Positions 41,916-52,144 of a stretch of 64,000 bases of DNA are shown here, piece by piece. The stretch covers positions 1 through 64,000 of the forward strand of contig PEQN01000014.1 in assembly GCA_002786225.1 (NCBI GenBank), in the 5' to 3' direction. Numbering within the stretch: position 1 is the first letter of the stretch; each line of letters begins with the position of its first letter. Source of the DNA: Leptospira sp. (GTDB lineage: Bacteria > Spirochaetota > Leptospiria > Leptospirales > Leptospiraceae). Below the pieces are notes generated by a model, which was not told where the DNA came from, made no database searches, and saw only the letters and a program-made list of their open reading frames with translations. Made by a program: the position numbers and the translations under genes.

Positions 41916-43277
41916 ATGACTATCTTCAAAATGCTACCAGGTCTCCTGGTGGCATTTTCCTTTTATCAATTCTATAAAAAAATTTTTATAAACTCACTAG
42001 ATGCTAGGCCAGCCTTGGTAGCCTTTTTTTATTCCTTATCATCAGTAGGTCTATCCATTGTTTTAGAAATTAGTTTGCACACAATAACCCCAGCTGACTA
42101 CAGTGATTCATCTGTCATTCAAGCCTTCCTTCTCTCCGCCTTACCTGAAGAACTTGCTAAATGCGCATTTCTTTTTATCTTCTTTAGAACCAATCAGATT
42201 CAACACAGTCTTGCTGAAGGAATCTTTTATGGGATACTATTCGGTTTGTTTTTCGGCCTTATTGAATCTGCCTTCTATGCATTGAATCTTGAACTCTGGC
42301 CTATGATGGTTAGATCAACCACTGCCTTGCCTCTTCATATGATTTCAGGAGGAATTCTAGGATCATTCATTCTGACATATGAAAATTCAAATCCTCGAAA
42401 TATCCCTGTATTCGATTTATTCACCGGATTTTTATTTACTTATGTAATTCACGCTTTTTATAATTTCAGTGTTTTTAAGTCATTGGATTATTTATACTTA
42501 TTGCCTGTGATCTTAGTCCTAGGTTTTGCAATTTTAGAATATAAGATAATGGTATCAAAAAATACCCTTCCTAGAGAAGTAATGGACATACTTGGGTTAA
42601 AATGGGATGATTACGAAAGCATATTTAGATTCAAACAATATTTAGATTGGATGGATCTTGACCAAGAAAAAATACACCTAAAGCATGTTTCAATTCTTAA
42701 AAAACCAACGATTTGGAAATTAATTATTTCATTATTTTTTTTATTTTTGGGATCTATTTTTGGAACCTATTTTTATGCTTCGCCAGAAATGATACTTAAG
42801 ACCTTCCAAGGGATCCAATTTCCCGAATATATGAGTATATTCGTATTCTATCCAATTTTTCTTTCATTTATTCTTAGCTTTTCTGGAACCTTGAATGCAG
42901 AGTATTTTAGAACTAGAGTACTGAGAATTCCAATCTTTGTTTCCTTAGACATAAGATCCAAGGAACATCATGAAATGACTGTTGTCTTTTATTTGTCTAG
43001 AAAAGGTTTTTATGTTCCACTCTTAAATCCAGAAAAATTCCAATCCGAAGTGATTATGGAATTCTGGATTTCAGGTACATCAATTGCAAATATTCCTGGA
43101 GAAATTTATTGGATTGATCAATCTGTTGGCGAAGATGGTAATTCAGGAGCATTAGTGAAATTTACTAAGATCCCATGGAAATTAATTGTGTTTTGGAATT
43201 TTGCTCTTTTTCGTCAAAGATTAAAAAACGCATTCCAAATGCCGAAACTAAATATAGAACGAGTTCTAAAAAAATGA
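41916..43277 (+). CDS. PrsW-family intramembrane protease-like protein with C-terminal extension
   Basis: [43 protein letters not shown]; about 130-aa soluble tail. Confidence 0.78.
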   Translation: MTIFKMLPGLLVAFSFYQFYKKIFINSLDARPALVAFFYSLSSVGLSIVLEISLHTITPADYSDSSVIQAFLLSALPEELAKCAFLFIFFRTNQIQHSLAEGIFYGILFGLFFGLIESAFYALNLELWPMMVRSTTALPLHMISGGILGSFILTYENSNPRNIPVFDLFTGFLFTYVIHAFYNFSVFKSLDYLYLLPVILVLGFAILEYKIMVSKNTLPREVMDILGLKWDDYESIFRFKQYLDWMDLDQEKIHLKHVSILKKPTIWKLIISLFFLFLGSIFGTYFYASPEMILKTFQGIQFPEYMSIFVFYPIFLSFILSFSGTLNAEYFRTRVLRIPIFVSLDIRSKEHHEMTVVFYLSRKGFYVPLLNPEKFQSEVIMEFWISGTSIANIPGEIYWIDQSVGEDGNSGALVKFTKIPWKLIVFWNFALFRQRLKNAFQMPKLNIERVLKK

Positions 43278-45379
43278 ATACCTTTCTCTCTAAACTCAAA
43301 ATCTGGCAAAAGTTAATTTTAGCAATTGTCCCTACTTTTATTCCTACATTTTTCTTAATTTATCTTATCTATGTTGAAAAATCCGAAGACATTAGTATTG
43401 CTGAAGCTGAAAAAGATGGGACAACATACTTGCACCAGATAACGCTGGTTACTCGTGATGTTAATTATTTAAATAAATCCCTTAGATTCCAAGAATCCAA
43501 GTTACCTTTAGAAGAAAGTTTCCTCAAGGATTCAGATAGAATCAGACGAATAGATAAAACTATATCCCGCTTAGAAGTTCTTACAGTTGAAAAGCAAGAT
43601 ACACTTAGGCTAAATTCAGAATTCCAAGATATGAAACTGAAGTGGCTTAATTTTAAAGAAAGTAGCGAAAGCGAAAGCAATAGTATTAAGACCGCCTATT
43701 CAGAGTTCTTGACTTCAACTCAAAATTTGATTGTTGAAAATGGAAATAATTCTAATCTCATTCTTGATCCAGATATAAAATCATATTATATGATGGCTCT
43801 TGCCTTAGAAAAATTTCCCGCATTCATCTCCTTACACAACCAAATATCCTTAGAAGCGGAAATTGCTATCTTAGAGAATAAAATCCAACCTTTACAGAAA
43901 CTGGAAATGATAATTCTCAAATCAAAATTGATTTCCTTAAAGGAAGATATGATCAGTCAATTCAATCTTGTCTTAAGAGAAAATCCTAATCTTGAACCCT
44001 TACTCAAGCCAGTATTCGACAGCTTTCTGCAAGATAGTCTTAACATTGAAAATATTTTAACAAAATCTTTTGAATCTGATAAAATGCTTGTTACTCGTGA
44101 AGATTGGTTGAAGCTATCGACTGATTCTCGGAATCACCAGTATGCCTTTTATGATATGCTTATACCATCCTTATATGCGTCCCTAGAAGATAGGATTTCC
44201 TTATTAAGACAACGCACCATCATTCAAGCAAGCATAGCGGGTATTATCTTAGTTTTTTCACTGATGTTTATTCTTTACTTAGTCAGGACAATATCTGCAC
44301 CTATTCAACAAATAGAAAAGAGAATACGTGACCTTGCAGAAGGGGAAGGAGATTTGACCATAAGACTTCCAGTTCATGGCAAGGATGAGATTGCTATGGC
44401 CTCTTTTTGGGTGAATAATTTTATGGACAAGCTTGAAAATATAATGTCTAAAATCCAAAACTTAACTACTCAAATAAATACATCTTCTATGGAGCTAGAA
44501 CTTTCTGCGAATAATCTAGCCGAAACTTCGCAAACACAGGCAGCAGGAGCTGAAGAGTCAAGTGCTTCCTTGGAAGAGTTATCTGCTTCTTTCGAAAATG
44601 TAACGAATGCTATTTCTAAAGAAACAAAAGGAATTACAAATATAGATAAGAATGCAAGAAGCTTTTCGATTGCTATCCAAGAGATCAATGAAAGTTTGCA
44701 TAAGTTAGGTGAGAGAGCAGAAGAATCTTCAAGAGCTGCGGAAGAAGGACAGAAAAGTATCGCTGCTACTACAGACGCTATGGAAGAAATTCGAGTTGTA
44801 TCAGAAGAAATTTCCGGAATAGCTGATATCATTTCGGACATATCAGACCAAACCAATTTATTAGCCTTAAACGCATCCATAGAAGCTGCAAGAGCTGGTG
44901 ATGCAGGAAGAGGCTTTGCAGTCGTTGCTGAAGAAATCTCTAAACTTGCTGATAGAACTGTGGCAAGTGTATCTGAAATCCAAAGACTCATCAATACTAC
45001 TGAAAAGTCTGTAGAGAATGGAATTAAAAATGTGAATCAGTCAGTTAAAGTTTTAGTTAAAATTATAGATACGATAAAAATTATAGATCAATCGACTAAT
45101 ATTCTATCTCGAAAAATGAGTGAACAATCGGCTCATTCCAATAATATTTCAGCTAACCTTGATGAGATTGCAAAACTTGCTTCTGAAATTGAAACTGCCA
45201 CCCAAGAACAAAAGCTTTCAACAGATCAAATGAATATAATGATGACTGATCTTTCCGACGGGACTATGACTATATCAGCATCCTCTGAGGAATTAGCGAA
45301 TGTATCGACATTAATGAATAATATATCTGGAGATTTACAAAAAGAAATTGGGAAATTCAAAATTCGAGCCTCACTCTAA
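43274..45379 (+). CDS. Methyl-accepting chemotaxis protein
   Basis: [48 protein letters not shown] overlap with PrsW-like stop. Confidence 0.94.
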   Translation: MNTFLSKLKIWQKLILAIVPTFIPTFFLIYLIYVEKSEDISIAEAEKDGTTYLHQITLVTRDVNYLNKSLRFQESKLPLEESFLKDSDRIRRIDKTISRLEVLTVEKQDTLRLNSEFQDMKLKWLNFKESSESESNSIKTAYSEFLTSTQNLIVENGNNSNLILDPDIKSYYMMALALEKFPAFISLHNQISLEAEIAILENKIQPLQKLEMIILKSKLISLKEDMISQFNLVLRENPNLEPLLKPVFDSFLQDSLNIENILTKSFESDKMLVTREDWLKLSTDSRNHQYAFYDMLIPSLYASLEDRISLLRQRTIIQASIAGIILVFSLMFILYLVRTISAPIQQIEKRIRDLAEGEGDLTIRLPVHGKDEIAMASFWVNNFMDKLENIMSKIQNLTTQINTSSMELELSANNLAETSQTQAAGAEESSASLEELSASFENVTNAISKETKGITNIDKNARSFSIAIQEINESLHKLGERAEESSRAAEEGQKSIAATTDAMEEIRVVSEEISGIADIISDISDQTNLLALNASIEAARAGDAGRGFAVVAEEISKLADRTVASVSEIQRLINTTEKSVENGIKNVNQSVKVLVKIIDTIKIIDQSTNILSRKMSEQSAHSNNISANLDEIAKLASEIETATQEQKLSTDQMNIMMTDLSDGTMTISASSEELANVSTLMNNISGDLQKEIGKFKIRASL

Positions 45380-46544
45380 TTCTGATAAATTTGCATTTTA
45401 TTCTGCAGACCTAAAGTTTTTTCGAGAAAATTATTTTCAACAATCTATAATAAAAAGTGAGACTCCTATTTTGGTTGATCCAACTGCCCTAGCTTATTGG
45501 CAGAATAAGTTTCAAATCGAATTGAAAGATCTCTCTAAACTTAATCTTAATAAGGAAGATAAGAATTACAATCCTAGAAAGCTTTCAGAGATAGGAAGAT
45601 TCCAATGTGGTTTCGCAACTTCAGGAAGTACTGGGGATGCCAAAATTATCATTAAGTCCGAAAAGGAAATATTAGCAGAATTAGATGTATTAATTTCTTT
45701 CGTCAAAAAATTTAAGATACACTCTGTCCTAAATTCAATTCCACTTTGTCATATCTACGGATTTCTATGGAGTTATGCTCTCCCAATGGAATTGGACGTA
45801 AATGTTATAGATACAAGTTCTCTCTCCCAACTTAGAAAAGAGTTGTTGCATTCATCAGCGAATCTTCTAGTTTCTGTTCCTTCCATCCTTCAATCTCTTT
45901 ATAGTGTAAGTTCTGAAATTAATCCTAAGAATCTGGAAGTTATTGTTAGCTCAGGTTCGAGGATTCAAACAGAGCTTGCTTTCAGTTTGGAACAAAATTG
46001 GAATACTAGGCTTATTGAAATTTATGGATCCACAGAGACAGGTGGCATGGGATTTAGAACTCCATCTTTTCAAGATGGAATCCAATTTTTTCCAGGTGTA
46101 GAACCAAAATTAGTAGAACAGGAATTATATACTAAAAGCCCTTTTATCACCAAGGAGCTGCTTGGTGAAGATGGCTTTTATGCAACCAGAGATATAGGTG
46201 AAATGGAAGGTGGATTTTTCTACTACCGAGGTAGGAAGGATAGAATCATAAAAGTAAATGGAAAAAGAGTTCACTTGGATGCTTTAGAGCAAGAAATTTC
46301 CTCCCTATTGCAAGAAGGAGAAATACTCATTTCTGATTTTAAGTCTATCGAAGGAGAATTTAAGATTGGTTTATTGATCTCAGATCCAAATAAAACCAAA
46401 GAATTGAAATCAATTCAAGCAAAACTTTCAAGCCTTCCCAGCCATTTTCAACCAAGTAAAATATACTTAGTTCATGAAATACCAAAACTCCCTAATGGAA
46501 AAAAGGATTACCAAAAAGCTAAAAATGAATTCCATACATACTAG
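45348..46544 (+). CDS. AMP-binding acyl-adenylating enzyme (short form)
   Basis: [17 protein letters not shown]-loop, [38 protein letters not shown]. Confidence 0.85.
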   Translation: MGNSKFEPHSNSDKFAFYSADLKFFRENYFQQSIIKSETPILVDPTALAYWQNKFQIELKDLSKLNLNKEDKNYNPRKLSEIGRFQCGFATSGSTGDAKIIIKSEKEILAELDVLISFVKKFKIHSVLNSIPLCHIYGFLWSYALPMELDVNVIDTSSLSQLRKELLHSSANLLVSVPSILQSLYSVSSEINPKNLEVIVSSGSRIQTELAFSLEQNWNTRLIEIYGSTETGGMGFRTPSFQDGIQFFPGVEPKLVEQELYTKSPFITKELLGEDGFYATRDIGEMEGGFFYYRGRKDRIIKVNGKRVHLDALEQEISSLLQEGEILISDFKSIEGEFKIGLLISDPNKTKELKSIQAKLSSLPSHFQPSKIYLVHEIPKLPNGKKDYQKAKNEFHTY

Positions 46545-46779
46545 AATCTTTACCTGTGTTGAAAAAGCCTTGAAAACAAATCTCGAAACCTACGATGTGG
46601 AGAAGCATCTTCACTTCGATTATGGTCTGGATTCTTTAGGCTACCAAAAGCTAGTCTTGTTTTTGGAAGATGAGTTTGGTATCGAAATTACAGAGGATAT
46701 AGGCAAAAGTGGCTACTTTGCTTCCGTAGAAGGCATAGCCACTTTACTTAGTGAATACTTCTCATTTAACGAAACTTAA
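46525..46779 (+). CDS. Acyl carrier protein
   Basis: FDYGLDSLGYQKLVLFLEDEFGIEI (DSL phosphopantetheine site); start MNSIHTRIF overlapping upstream gene. Confidence 0.85.
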   Translation: MNSIHTRIFTCVEKALKTNLETYDVEKHLHFDYGLDSLGYQKLVLFLEDEFGIEITEDIGKSGYFASVEGIATLLSEYFSFNET

Positions 46780-47137
46780 CAAAAACCCAGTTTGTTTTAG
46801 AAATCTTATCATAATACAGATGAATCACAACATTGGTTGGTTTCATTTTGTACGTAAATACGTAATTGAAAACGAGATCCAAGTTTCCTTGGGCAATACC
46901 TTCTTTGAATCTACCGAAGAAAATTCTGTTATTCGTACAAACTGCAATATCTGTAAAAAAGTTTTTCCCTTCTGCCTTCTCTATGGGGACCCCAGCAAGA
47001 ATCGATTCGTACTTATTGTACAGTAAAATTTTGCCATCGGCCTCTAATTTAATAATTCCGAAAGCCGCATTATCAGCTTCTATACGAGTCAAATTCCCTA
47101 ATTTATTTAAAATTGCATTATCTACAAAAGTATTCAT
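46766..47137 (-). CDS. pyp: Photoactive yellow protein (PYP) homologue
   Basis: Collinear with PYP: AFGIIKLEADGKILLYNKYE...GKNFFTDIAVCTNN..FGRFKEGIAQGNLDLVFNYVFTYKMKPTNVVIHLYY..NWVFVKF; Y40, E44, C67 match Y42, E46, C69 of the Halorhodospira protein (recalled sequence). SD AGGAGAT before ATG. Confidence 0.92.
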   Translation of the reverse strand: MNTFVDNAILNKLGNLTRIEADNAAFGIIKLEADGKILLYNKYESILAGVPIEKAEGKNFFTDIAVCTNNRIFFGRFKEGIAQGNLDLVFNYVFTYKMKPTNVVIHLYYDKISKTNWVFVKFR

Positions 47138-47145
47138 TTTATCTC

Positions 47146-47529
47146 CTAAACTTTCTCTTTTTCTTTGTATAAATCACTAAGCTGTGCTTCCATGTCACGT
47201 ATCATATCAACCAAGTCTTGGTTGGAATGAACTCCTGGAAATTGAGCGTACAATTCGTCTTTTTCGCTATAAAGCCCCTCTAATTGCTCTAAAATAGAAG
47301 CTCCTGAGTCATTTGAACTATTTTCCTTCTCTTCATAAAGAGCCTCTAACTGCTCGGTAACATTTTTTGTATAAGCAATTAAAGATGGTATATCATCAGT
47401 TCCTGAAAAATTAGAAGCAACTAACTCATTGATCCAATAAATGATTGAATTTTGAGATTTAGCTTTCTCTAGCTTTAATCTTTCTGCGAATGGGAAATTT
47501 CCTAAAATCTCTTCTTTAGTAAAGACCAT
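47146..47529 (-). CDS. Small coiled-coil/repeat protein co-transcribed with PYP
   Basis: 8-bp gap to pyp on same strand; three QL-x-x-LY-x-EK repeats (EQLEALYEEKE, EQLEGLYSEKDE, AQLSDLYKEKEK). Confidence 0.7.
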   Translation of the reverse strand: MVFTKEEILGNFPFAERLKLEKAKSQNSIIYWINELVASNFSGTDDIPSLIAYTKNVTEQLEALYEEKENSSNDSGASILEQLEGLYSEKDELYAQFPGVHSNQDLVDMIRDMEAQLSDLYKEKEKV

Positions 47530-47602
47530 TTTTTCTCCAAGGTTTTTTTACATTCAAATTAGTGTATACGCTAGTCGATATATATATAGACAATAATATA
47601 AT

Positions 47603-48838
47603 ATGAAAAATTCTCAAAAAGCTTCCGAAATTCATAAAAAAATCATTACTATAAATTGGGTCAGCTTATTCATCCTCTTTCTGTCAATAATTTTCCTTAT
47701 ACTTGAATCATCAGGTAAGATTTCCAATCTTCCCAAAAATATTTTCCTGTATGTATCTATCTTCTTAGGTTTAATTCTAATTGTACTGATTCTTATTTGC
47801 AATAAATATTTGAAAATTATTGCCATTCCCTTGAATAATCGACCGGATCCAATATTGATGCTCATGGGCAATGGTTTGGATCTTTATGGCTTTATAGATG
47901 AAATCCTAGACTCAACCAAGCTTGTTCTCAAACAAATTGAAATGATATCATCAGAGATTGAGGAGCTAGATCAAAAGATTCATTCTACCAATGATGATAT
48001 GGGAAGAATCTTTCAAATTGTAACCCAACTCGCGAACCAAGAAGTTTCCTTGATGGATGATGTCGGAAAGACATCTGAAGAAATTCGATTCATGTTTGAT
48101 GTTGTAAATACTGTTATCTTTGAAATTGATTCTAGAAACGAAAATATGAAGAATCTCGTACAAATGAGTCGAACGGGTGGCGAGAAAGTACAAAGAACAA
48201 ATACTTTGATCAAGTCCGTAAGCGAAAAAGCTGATGACATGCTTAAACTAATCGACTTTATCAATAACATCACGAAAGAAACAAATCTACTTGCCATTAA
48301 TGCAGCCATTGAAGCTAGTCATTCTGATTCTGAAGGCAAAGGTTTTGCAGTGATCGCTGATGAAATGAAAAAGCTTGCGATCTTAACATCTCAAAAAGCA
48401 AAAGAAATCAATAAACTCATGAAGGGCAATATTGAAGACTATCAATTCGCAAGTAAGGTGAGTGAGGAAAGTGGAGAGGCTTTTCAATTTATATCTTCCG
48501 AAATTCATATCATATCTGGGACCATAGCAGAAGTTGTGCAAACAATCTCTGAATTAAAAAACAGAGGCGGAGTTGTTATAGAAAAAGCCGAAAAATTAGA
48601 TAAATCTGCTTCCATGGTGAAAGATTCCTCAGGTGAAGTGTACGGTGAAATTGTATTTGTTAATAATACTTTGGAATCCATTAACGAACAATCTGAACGA
48701 GTTAGAGAGCAAATCAAAGAAATTTCTAAATTGCAAATTGGTATAACAAAACTTGCAGATAATGTGTTCGAAATTGCCAAAACAATCAATTCAAAGACAG
48801 ATGAATACCTAGGTGTGCCTAAAAATAGCGAAGACTAA
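47603..48838 (+). CDS. MCP-type transducer with two N-terminal TMs and no evident sensory domain
   Basis: [47 protein letters not shown] hairpin signature; two TM helices with short loop. Confidence 0.88.
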   Translation: MKNSQKASEIHKKIITINWVSLFILFLSIIFLILESSGKISNLPKNIFLYVSIFLGLILIVLILICNKYLKIIAIPLNNRPDPILMLMGNGLDLYGFIDEILDSTKLVLKQIEMISSEIEELDQKIHSTNDDMGRIFQIVTQLANQEVSLMDDVGKTSEEIRFMFDVVNTVIFEIDSRNENMKNLVQMSRTGGEKVQRTNTLIKSVSEKADDMLKLIDFINNITKETNLLAINAAIEASHSDSEGKGFAVIADEMKKLAILTSQKAKEINKLMKGNIEDYQFASKVSEESGEAFQFISSEIHIISGTIAEVVQTISELKNRGGVVIEKAEKLDKSASMVKDSSGEVYGEIVFVNNTLESINEQSERVREQIKEISKLQIGITKLADNVFEIAKTINSKTDEYLGVPKNSED

Positions 48839-50458
48839 GTAATGCAGAGAAATTCCGATCGCAAATACCATCCAAATTATTTTCATGAGATCTACTTTGC
48901 TCAACAATTTAGATCTAGAATTTTCAATGATTCGAGTTCCGGAGAGTAGAAAGAAGACTACAAATGCCCCATCTGCATGAGTGATTTGATAACCTGTCAT
49001 AAATGGGATCACTAGGAGCAATAGATATTTTGCATTTTGGGCTATATACGTCTTAAGAAAAACATACATAGCTAGAAGTAAGCAACCTAAGATTCCAGTT
49101 TCGCCTAACCAACCTAAATAAAAATTAGCAGGCGTATCAACGAAATTATTCCTAGGACGTTCTTGTATGGGCGACTTCAAATCTTTCAGGTGAACTATCA
49201 TAGAACCAAAGCCATTTCCGAAAAATTTTGAATCCTTCCAAAGATCCATAGATGCATTCATTAATTTGCTCCTATAATCTAAATCATCCAATTTTTCACC
49301 AGAAATTGTTTTCTTGAGAAGAGAACTAGCATGAGATAGAGCAGGAACTAACTTCTGATTTTCACCAAACCAAAGTAGGGAAAATCCAAAACTCAAGATA
49401 AGCACAAAAACAAAAGTACGAAATGCACCCTGAATCCAATCATTAGGATGTAGAATTTTACGAAGAACGAAATAGATTAAAAATCCAAATAAGCCAGCTC
49501 CATAAGCCAACCAAAATGTCTTTCCTAATTTCAGACCTAAGATCCCAGTAATAAGTAATATGAATATACTTAACATTCTTCGACTAGATTCTCTCCATAT
49601 CCCGCGCCTCTCCCATACCTTCCAAGCAAGATACAAACCAAGAGTAGGAATAATCCAGGATGCGGAACCTGAATCTCGCCAAAGCCCAGCAACCCTCCCA
49701 ACTTTGAGAGACTCACCTGTTGCCATCATTAGTAAATTAGGATTTAGGAATGTTTGTTCCAAAATGATAACTGCTTGGATCAAATAACCGATAGTAAGAC
49801 CTATGATCCAATGTTTATTGGGATTATCTAAATCGCTGGAACAACGTTCTTCCGTAAAGATATACCATATAACGGGGACTATATTGTCCCAATACATCCA
49901 AGTCAATCCAAAGGCTTCCCTGTAAGACAGTCCTTTTATAAAGAAACCATCCGCAAAGTTGATTCCTGTCTCAAAGCTCCAAGGAAAATATTGAAGCGTT
50001 CTTTCTATGACAAGAATAGATAGAAAGAAAACCATCCAAATATCAGGCTCCATCCAATATGGCAGTTTCTGACCAGGACTGGGATTCAAGGCTAACCGCC
50101 TTCTTATAGGATCCTTGTCAGAAATATCTGCCGTTTGCTTCCCTCTTCCCATGAAAATCAAAAAATGTTCTCTACTTAAGATTCCAAGTATTGCTCCCCA
50201 CAATAGTGGATGAAGACTCGTCCATTCAGGGATGGTTGTTAGAGCGCCTGTTAAGGCACCGAAGCGTACGAAAAGTACTCCAAAACAAATAGTAAAGATT
50301 CTACCCCACCTTCGGTATAAAAAATTGGGAAGAAAGCCTAGGAGAAATAATGGAAAAAATACAGAAAGATATTCAACTAAAGGATAAGGAAAACTATAGC
50401 GGTAGAGAAAAAGAGATATTATAAAAAGGGATAAGGATAGAATAGAATGGGAAATCAC
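48809..50458 (-). CDS. O-antigen ligase/polymerase-like membrane protein
   Basis: Polytopic, large loop, [14 protein letters not shown]...[24 protein letters not shown] typical of Wzy/WaaL-like proteins. Confidence 0.7.
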   Translation of the reverse strand: MISHSILSLSLFIISLFLYRYSFPYPLVEYLSVFFPLFLLGFLPNFLYRRWGRIFTICFGVLFVRFGALTGALTTIPEWTSLHPLLWGAILGILSREHFLIFMGRGKQTADISDKDPIRRRLALNPSPGQKLPYWMEPDIWMVFFLSILVIERTLQYFPWSFETGINFADGFFIKGLSYREAFGLTWMYWDNIVPVIWYIFTEERCSSDLDNPNKHWIIGLTIGYLIQAVIILEQTFLNPNLLMMATGESLKVGRVAGLWRDSGSASWIIPTLGLYLAWKVWERRGIWRESSRRMLSIFILLITGILGLKLGKTFWLAYGAGLFGFLIYFVLRKILHPNDWIQGAFRTFVFVLILSFGFSLLWFGENQKLVPALSHASSLLKKTISGEKLDDLDYRSKLMNASMDLWKDSKFFGNGFGSMIVHLKDLKSPIQERPRNNFVDTPANFYLGWLGETGILGCLLLAMYVFLKTYIAQNAKYLLLLVIPFMTGYQITHADGAFVVFFLLSGTRIIENSRSKLLSKVDLMKIIWMVFAIGISLHYLVFAIFRHT

Positions 50459-50489
50459 TCTCCCAGTATTGGCTTAAGGGGGAAAAAAT

Positions 50490-50924
50490 CTAGTCTAAAT
50501 TATCCATGTCCATAGGAACAGGAAAGTGGGTCAAGGAATCAGACCTGTGTGAACGTGGTCTGTTTTTGGAAAGCTGCTCTGCATATTCTACAGTGTATCT
50601 TGTCCAAGGTATAGCTTTGAGTCTAGCAATAGGAATCTTCTTCTTAGTTCCTTCGCAGATTCCATAACTTCCATTTTCGATCTTTTCTAAGGCAAATTCT
50701 ATTTGTCTTAGTGTGTCAATTTCAACTTCCGTCAGAACAGAACTCAAGGCTTCGTCATTTAATTGTGATGCAATGTCAGCTATATCACCCATTTCTTTCA
50801 GTCCAGAAGGAGAGCTATTATCTTCCCATTGATTGAGTTTCTGAAGTAGATTCAGTCTCTTCTCAACAAGAGCGGATTTGAGCTCTTCCATGGTCTTCTT
50901 ATCTAGGGCGGCTTTCGTTGGCAT
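50490..50924 (-). CDS. DksA/TraR-family protein with degenerate zinc finger
   Basis: ALEKIENGSYGICEGTKKKIPIARLKAIPWTRYTVEYAEQL; only one of four canonical Cys retained. Confidence 0.82.
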   Translation of the reverse strand: MPTKAALDKKTMEELKSALVEKRLNLLQKLNQWEDNSSPSGLKEMGDIADIASQLNDEALSSVLTEVEIDTLRQIEFALEKIENGSYGICEGTKKKIPIARLKAIPWTRYTVEYAEQLSKNRPRSHRSDSLTHFPVPMDMDNLD

Positions 50925-50932
50925 GATAATTA

Positions 50933-51094
50933 TTAGACTTTCGTCTCTTTATGATCGTTGTGCTTCTTGCAAAATTTACAGTATTTCTTTGTAACTAATT
51001 TTTCAGATTTGGTTTTCTTATTCTTAGTTTGAAAATATGCGCTTTTTCCAGGATTTTCACAACCTGTACAACCTAATTTAATGATCTCTCTCAT
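50933..51094 (-). CDS. rpmG: 50S ribosomal protein L33 (absent from ORF track)
   Basis: Manual translation MREIIKLGCTGCENPGKSAYFQTKNKKTKSEKLVTKKYCKFCKKHNDHKETKV. Confidence 0.92.
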   Translation of the reverse strand: MREIIKLGCTGCENPGKSAYFQTKNKKTKSEKLVTKKYCKFCKKHNDHKETKV

Positions 51095-51139
51095 AGTTTA
51101 AGTCATTATTTTATTGGGACACTTATCGTCAATGGCAAA

Positions 51140-52045
51140 TTAAGACTTATGCCTCCAGACCCAGACCAAAAAACTTCCTATCAATGAGTGAGTCAAACTC
51201 GATATGGCACTTGGAATTGACGTTTCGGGCTGTGGGAAATTTTGTCTTGCAAGGACAACTCCTAAACCTGAATTCTGCATCCCTACTTCAATCGAAATTG
51301 TTTTGGCAAGTATGGGGTCTTTGCCATTGATATACCTCGTAATCACATAACCAAAGAAAAAGCCTAGACTATGGAGAAAGATACAGGCAAATAATAGTCT
51401 AATACCTGCTATTTGAATCTGAGTCTTACTTGCTCCTATGATAGAAGCAACTATCATAGCAATCAAGATCACACTCAGCCCGCTAGAATATTTTCTACCA
51501 AACTTGGCAAATTTGGGGAGAAAACGATTGAGAATGACTCCTAAGAGAACAGGGATTAGAATCACTTGAATCGTTGATAGGATCATTCCTTTGGTGTTTA
51601 CCTTTACAATTTGTCCTAAGTAAAATGAAGTAAGCATAGGAGTGAGGATGATTGCAAGAAAAGTGGAAAGTGAGGTGAGAACTACAGACAAGGCTAAGTT
51701 TGCTCTTGCAAGATAAACAACTACGTTGGATGCAGTTCCACCTGGACAAGAGGCAACTAAGACTAGACCAGAATAAAAAACAGGATCTAAGTTCATTGTG
51801 TACGCTATCCATGCACCTGTCAATGGCATGGTGCTAAATTGAAGAAAAACTCCCAAAAATACATGCCAAGGGGATTTCTGTATGATAGCAAAATCTTCTA
51901 AATGGAGATGCAAGCCCATCCCAATCATAATTCCACCTAAGGCGAGAGTAATTAGATGGCTGTTAAACCAAGTAAACAAGTCTGGGAAAAACCAAGAGAG
52001 TATACTAGCACCTAGCACTATCCAAGGAAAATTCTTAGCTAGCAT
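51140..52045 (-). CDS. Bile acid:sodium symporter (BASS)-family transporter
   Basis: FSTMPLTGAWIAY, GLVLVASCPGGTASNVVVYLARANLALSVVLTSLST, SIEVGMQNSGLGVVLA. Confidence 0.9.
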   Translation of the reverse strand: MLAKNFPWIVLGASILSWFFPDLFTWFNSHLITLALGGIMIGMGLHLHLEDFAIIQKSPWHVFLGVFLQFSTMPLTGAWIAYTMNLDPVFYSGLVLVASCPGGTASNVVVYLARANLALSVVLTSLSTFLAIILTPMLTSFYLGQIVKVNTKGMILSTIQVILIPVLLGVILNRFLPKFAKFGRKYSSGLSVILIAMIVASIIGASKTQIQIAGIRLLFACIFLHSLGFFFGYVITRYINGKDPILAKTISIEVGMQNSGLGVVLARQNFPQPETSIPSAISSLTHSLIGSFLVWVWRHKS

Positions 52046-52144
52046 GAGACAGTTCTGATAACAAAATAAGATTCTAATAACATAATGTGACTCTATTCAT
52101 AAAAAAATGATTATTCTCGTTAGCTAGAACATCCTATTCAAATC

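Noticed and set aside
44470-44994. 174-aa minus-strand ORF rich in Ser/Ala
   Set aside because: Antisense to the highly conserved MCP signalling domain; composition reflects the complement of a helical coding region.
45348-46544. Firm assignment of the AMP-binding enzyme as p-coumaryl:CoA ligase
   Set aside because: Only proximity to pyp supports it; the protein is short and paired with an ACP, and substrate specificity cannot be read from sequence alone.
46866-47180. 104-aa plus-strand ORF overlapping the PYP gene
   Set aside because: Antisense shadow of pyp; no family resemblance or ribosome site.
47596-47602. TATAAT immediately before the MCP start as a -10 box
   Set aside because: Abuts the ATG, which would place the transcription start inside the gene; region is simply AT-rich (tatatatata).
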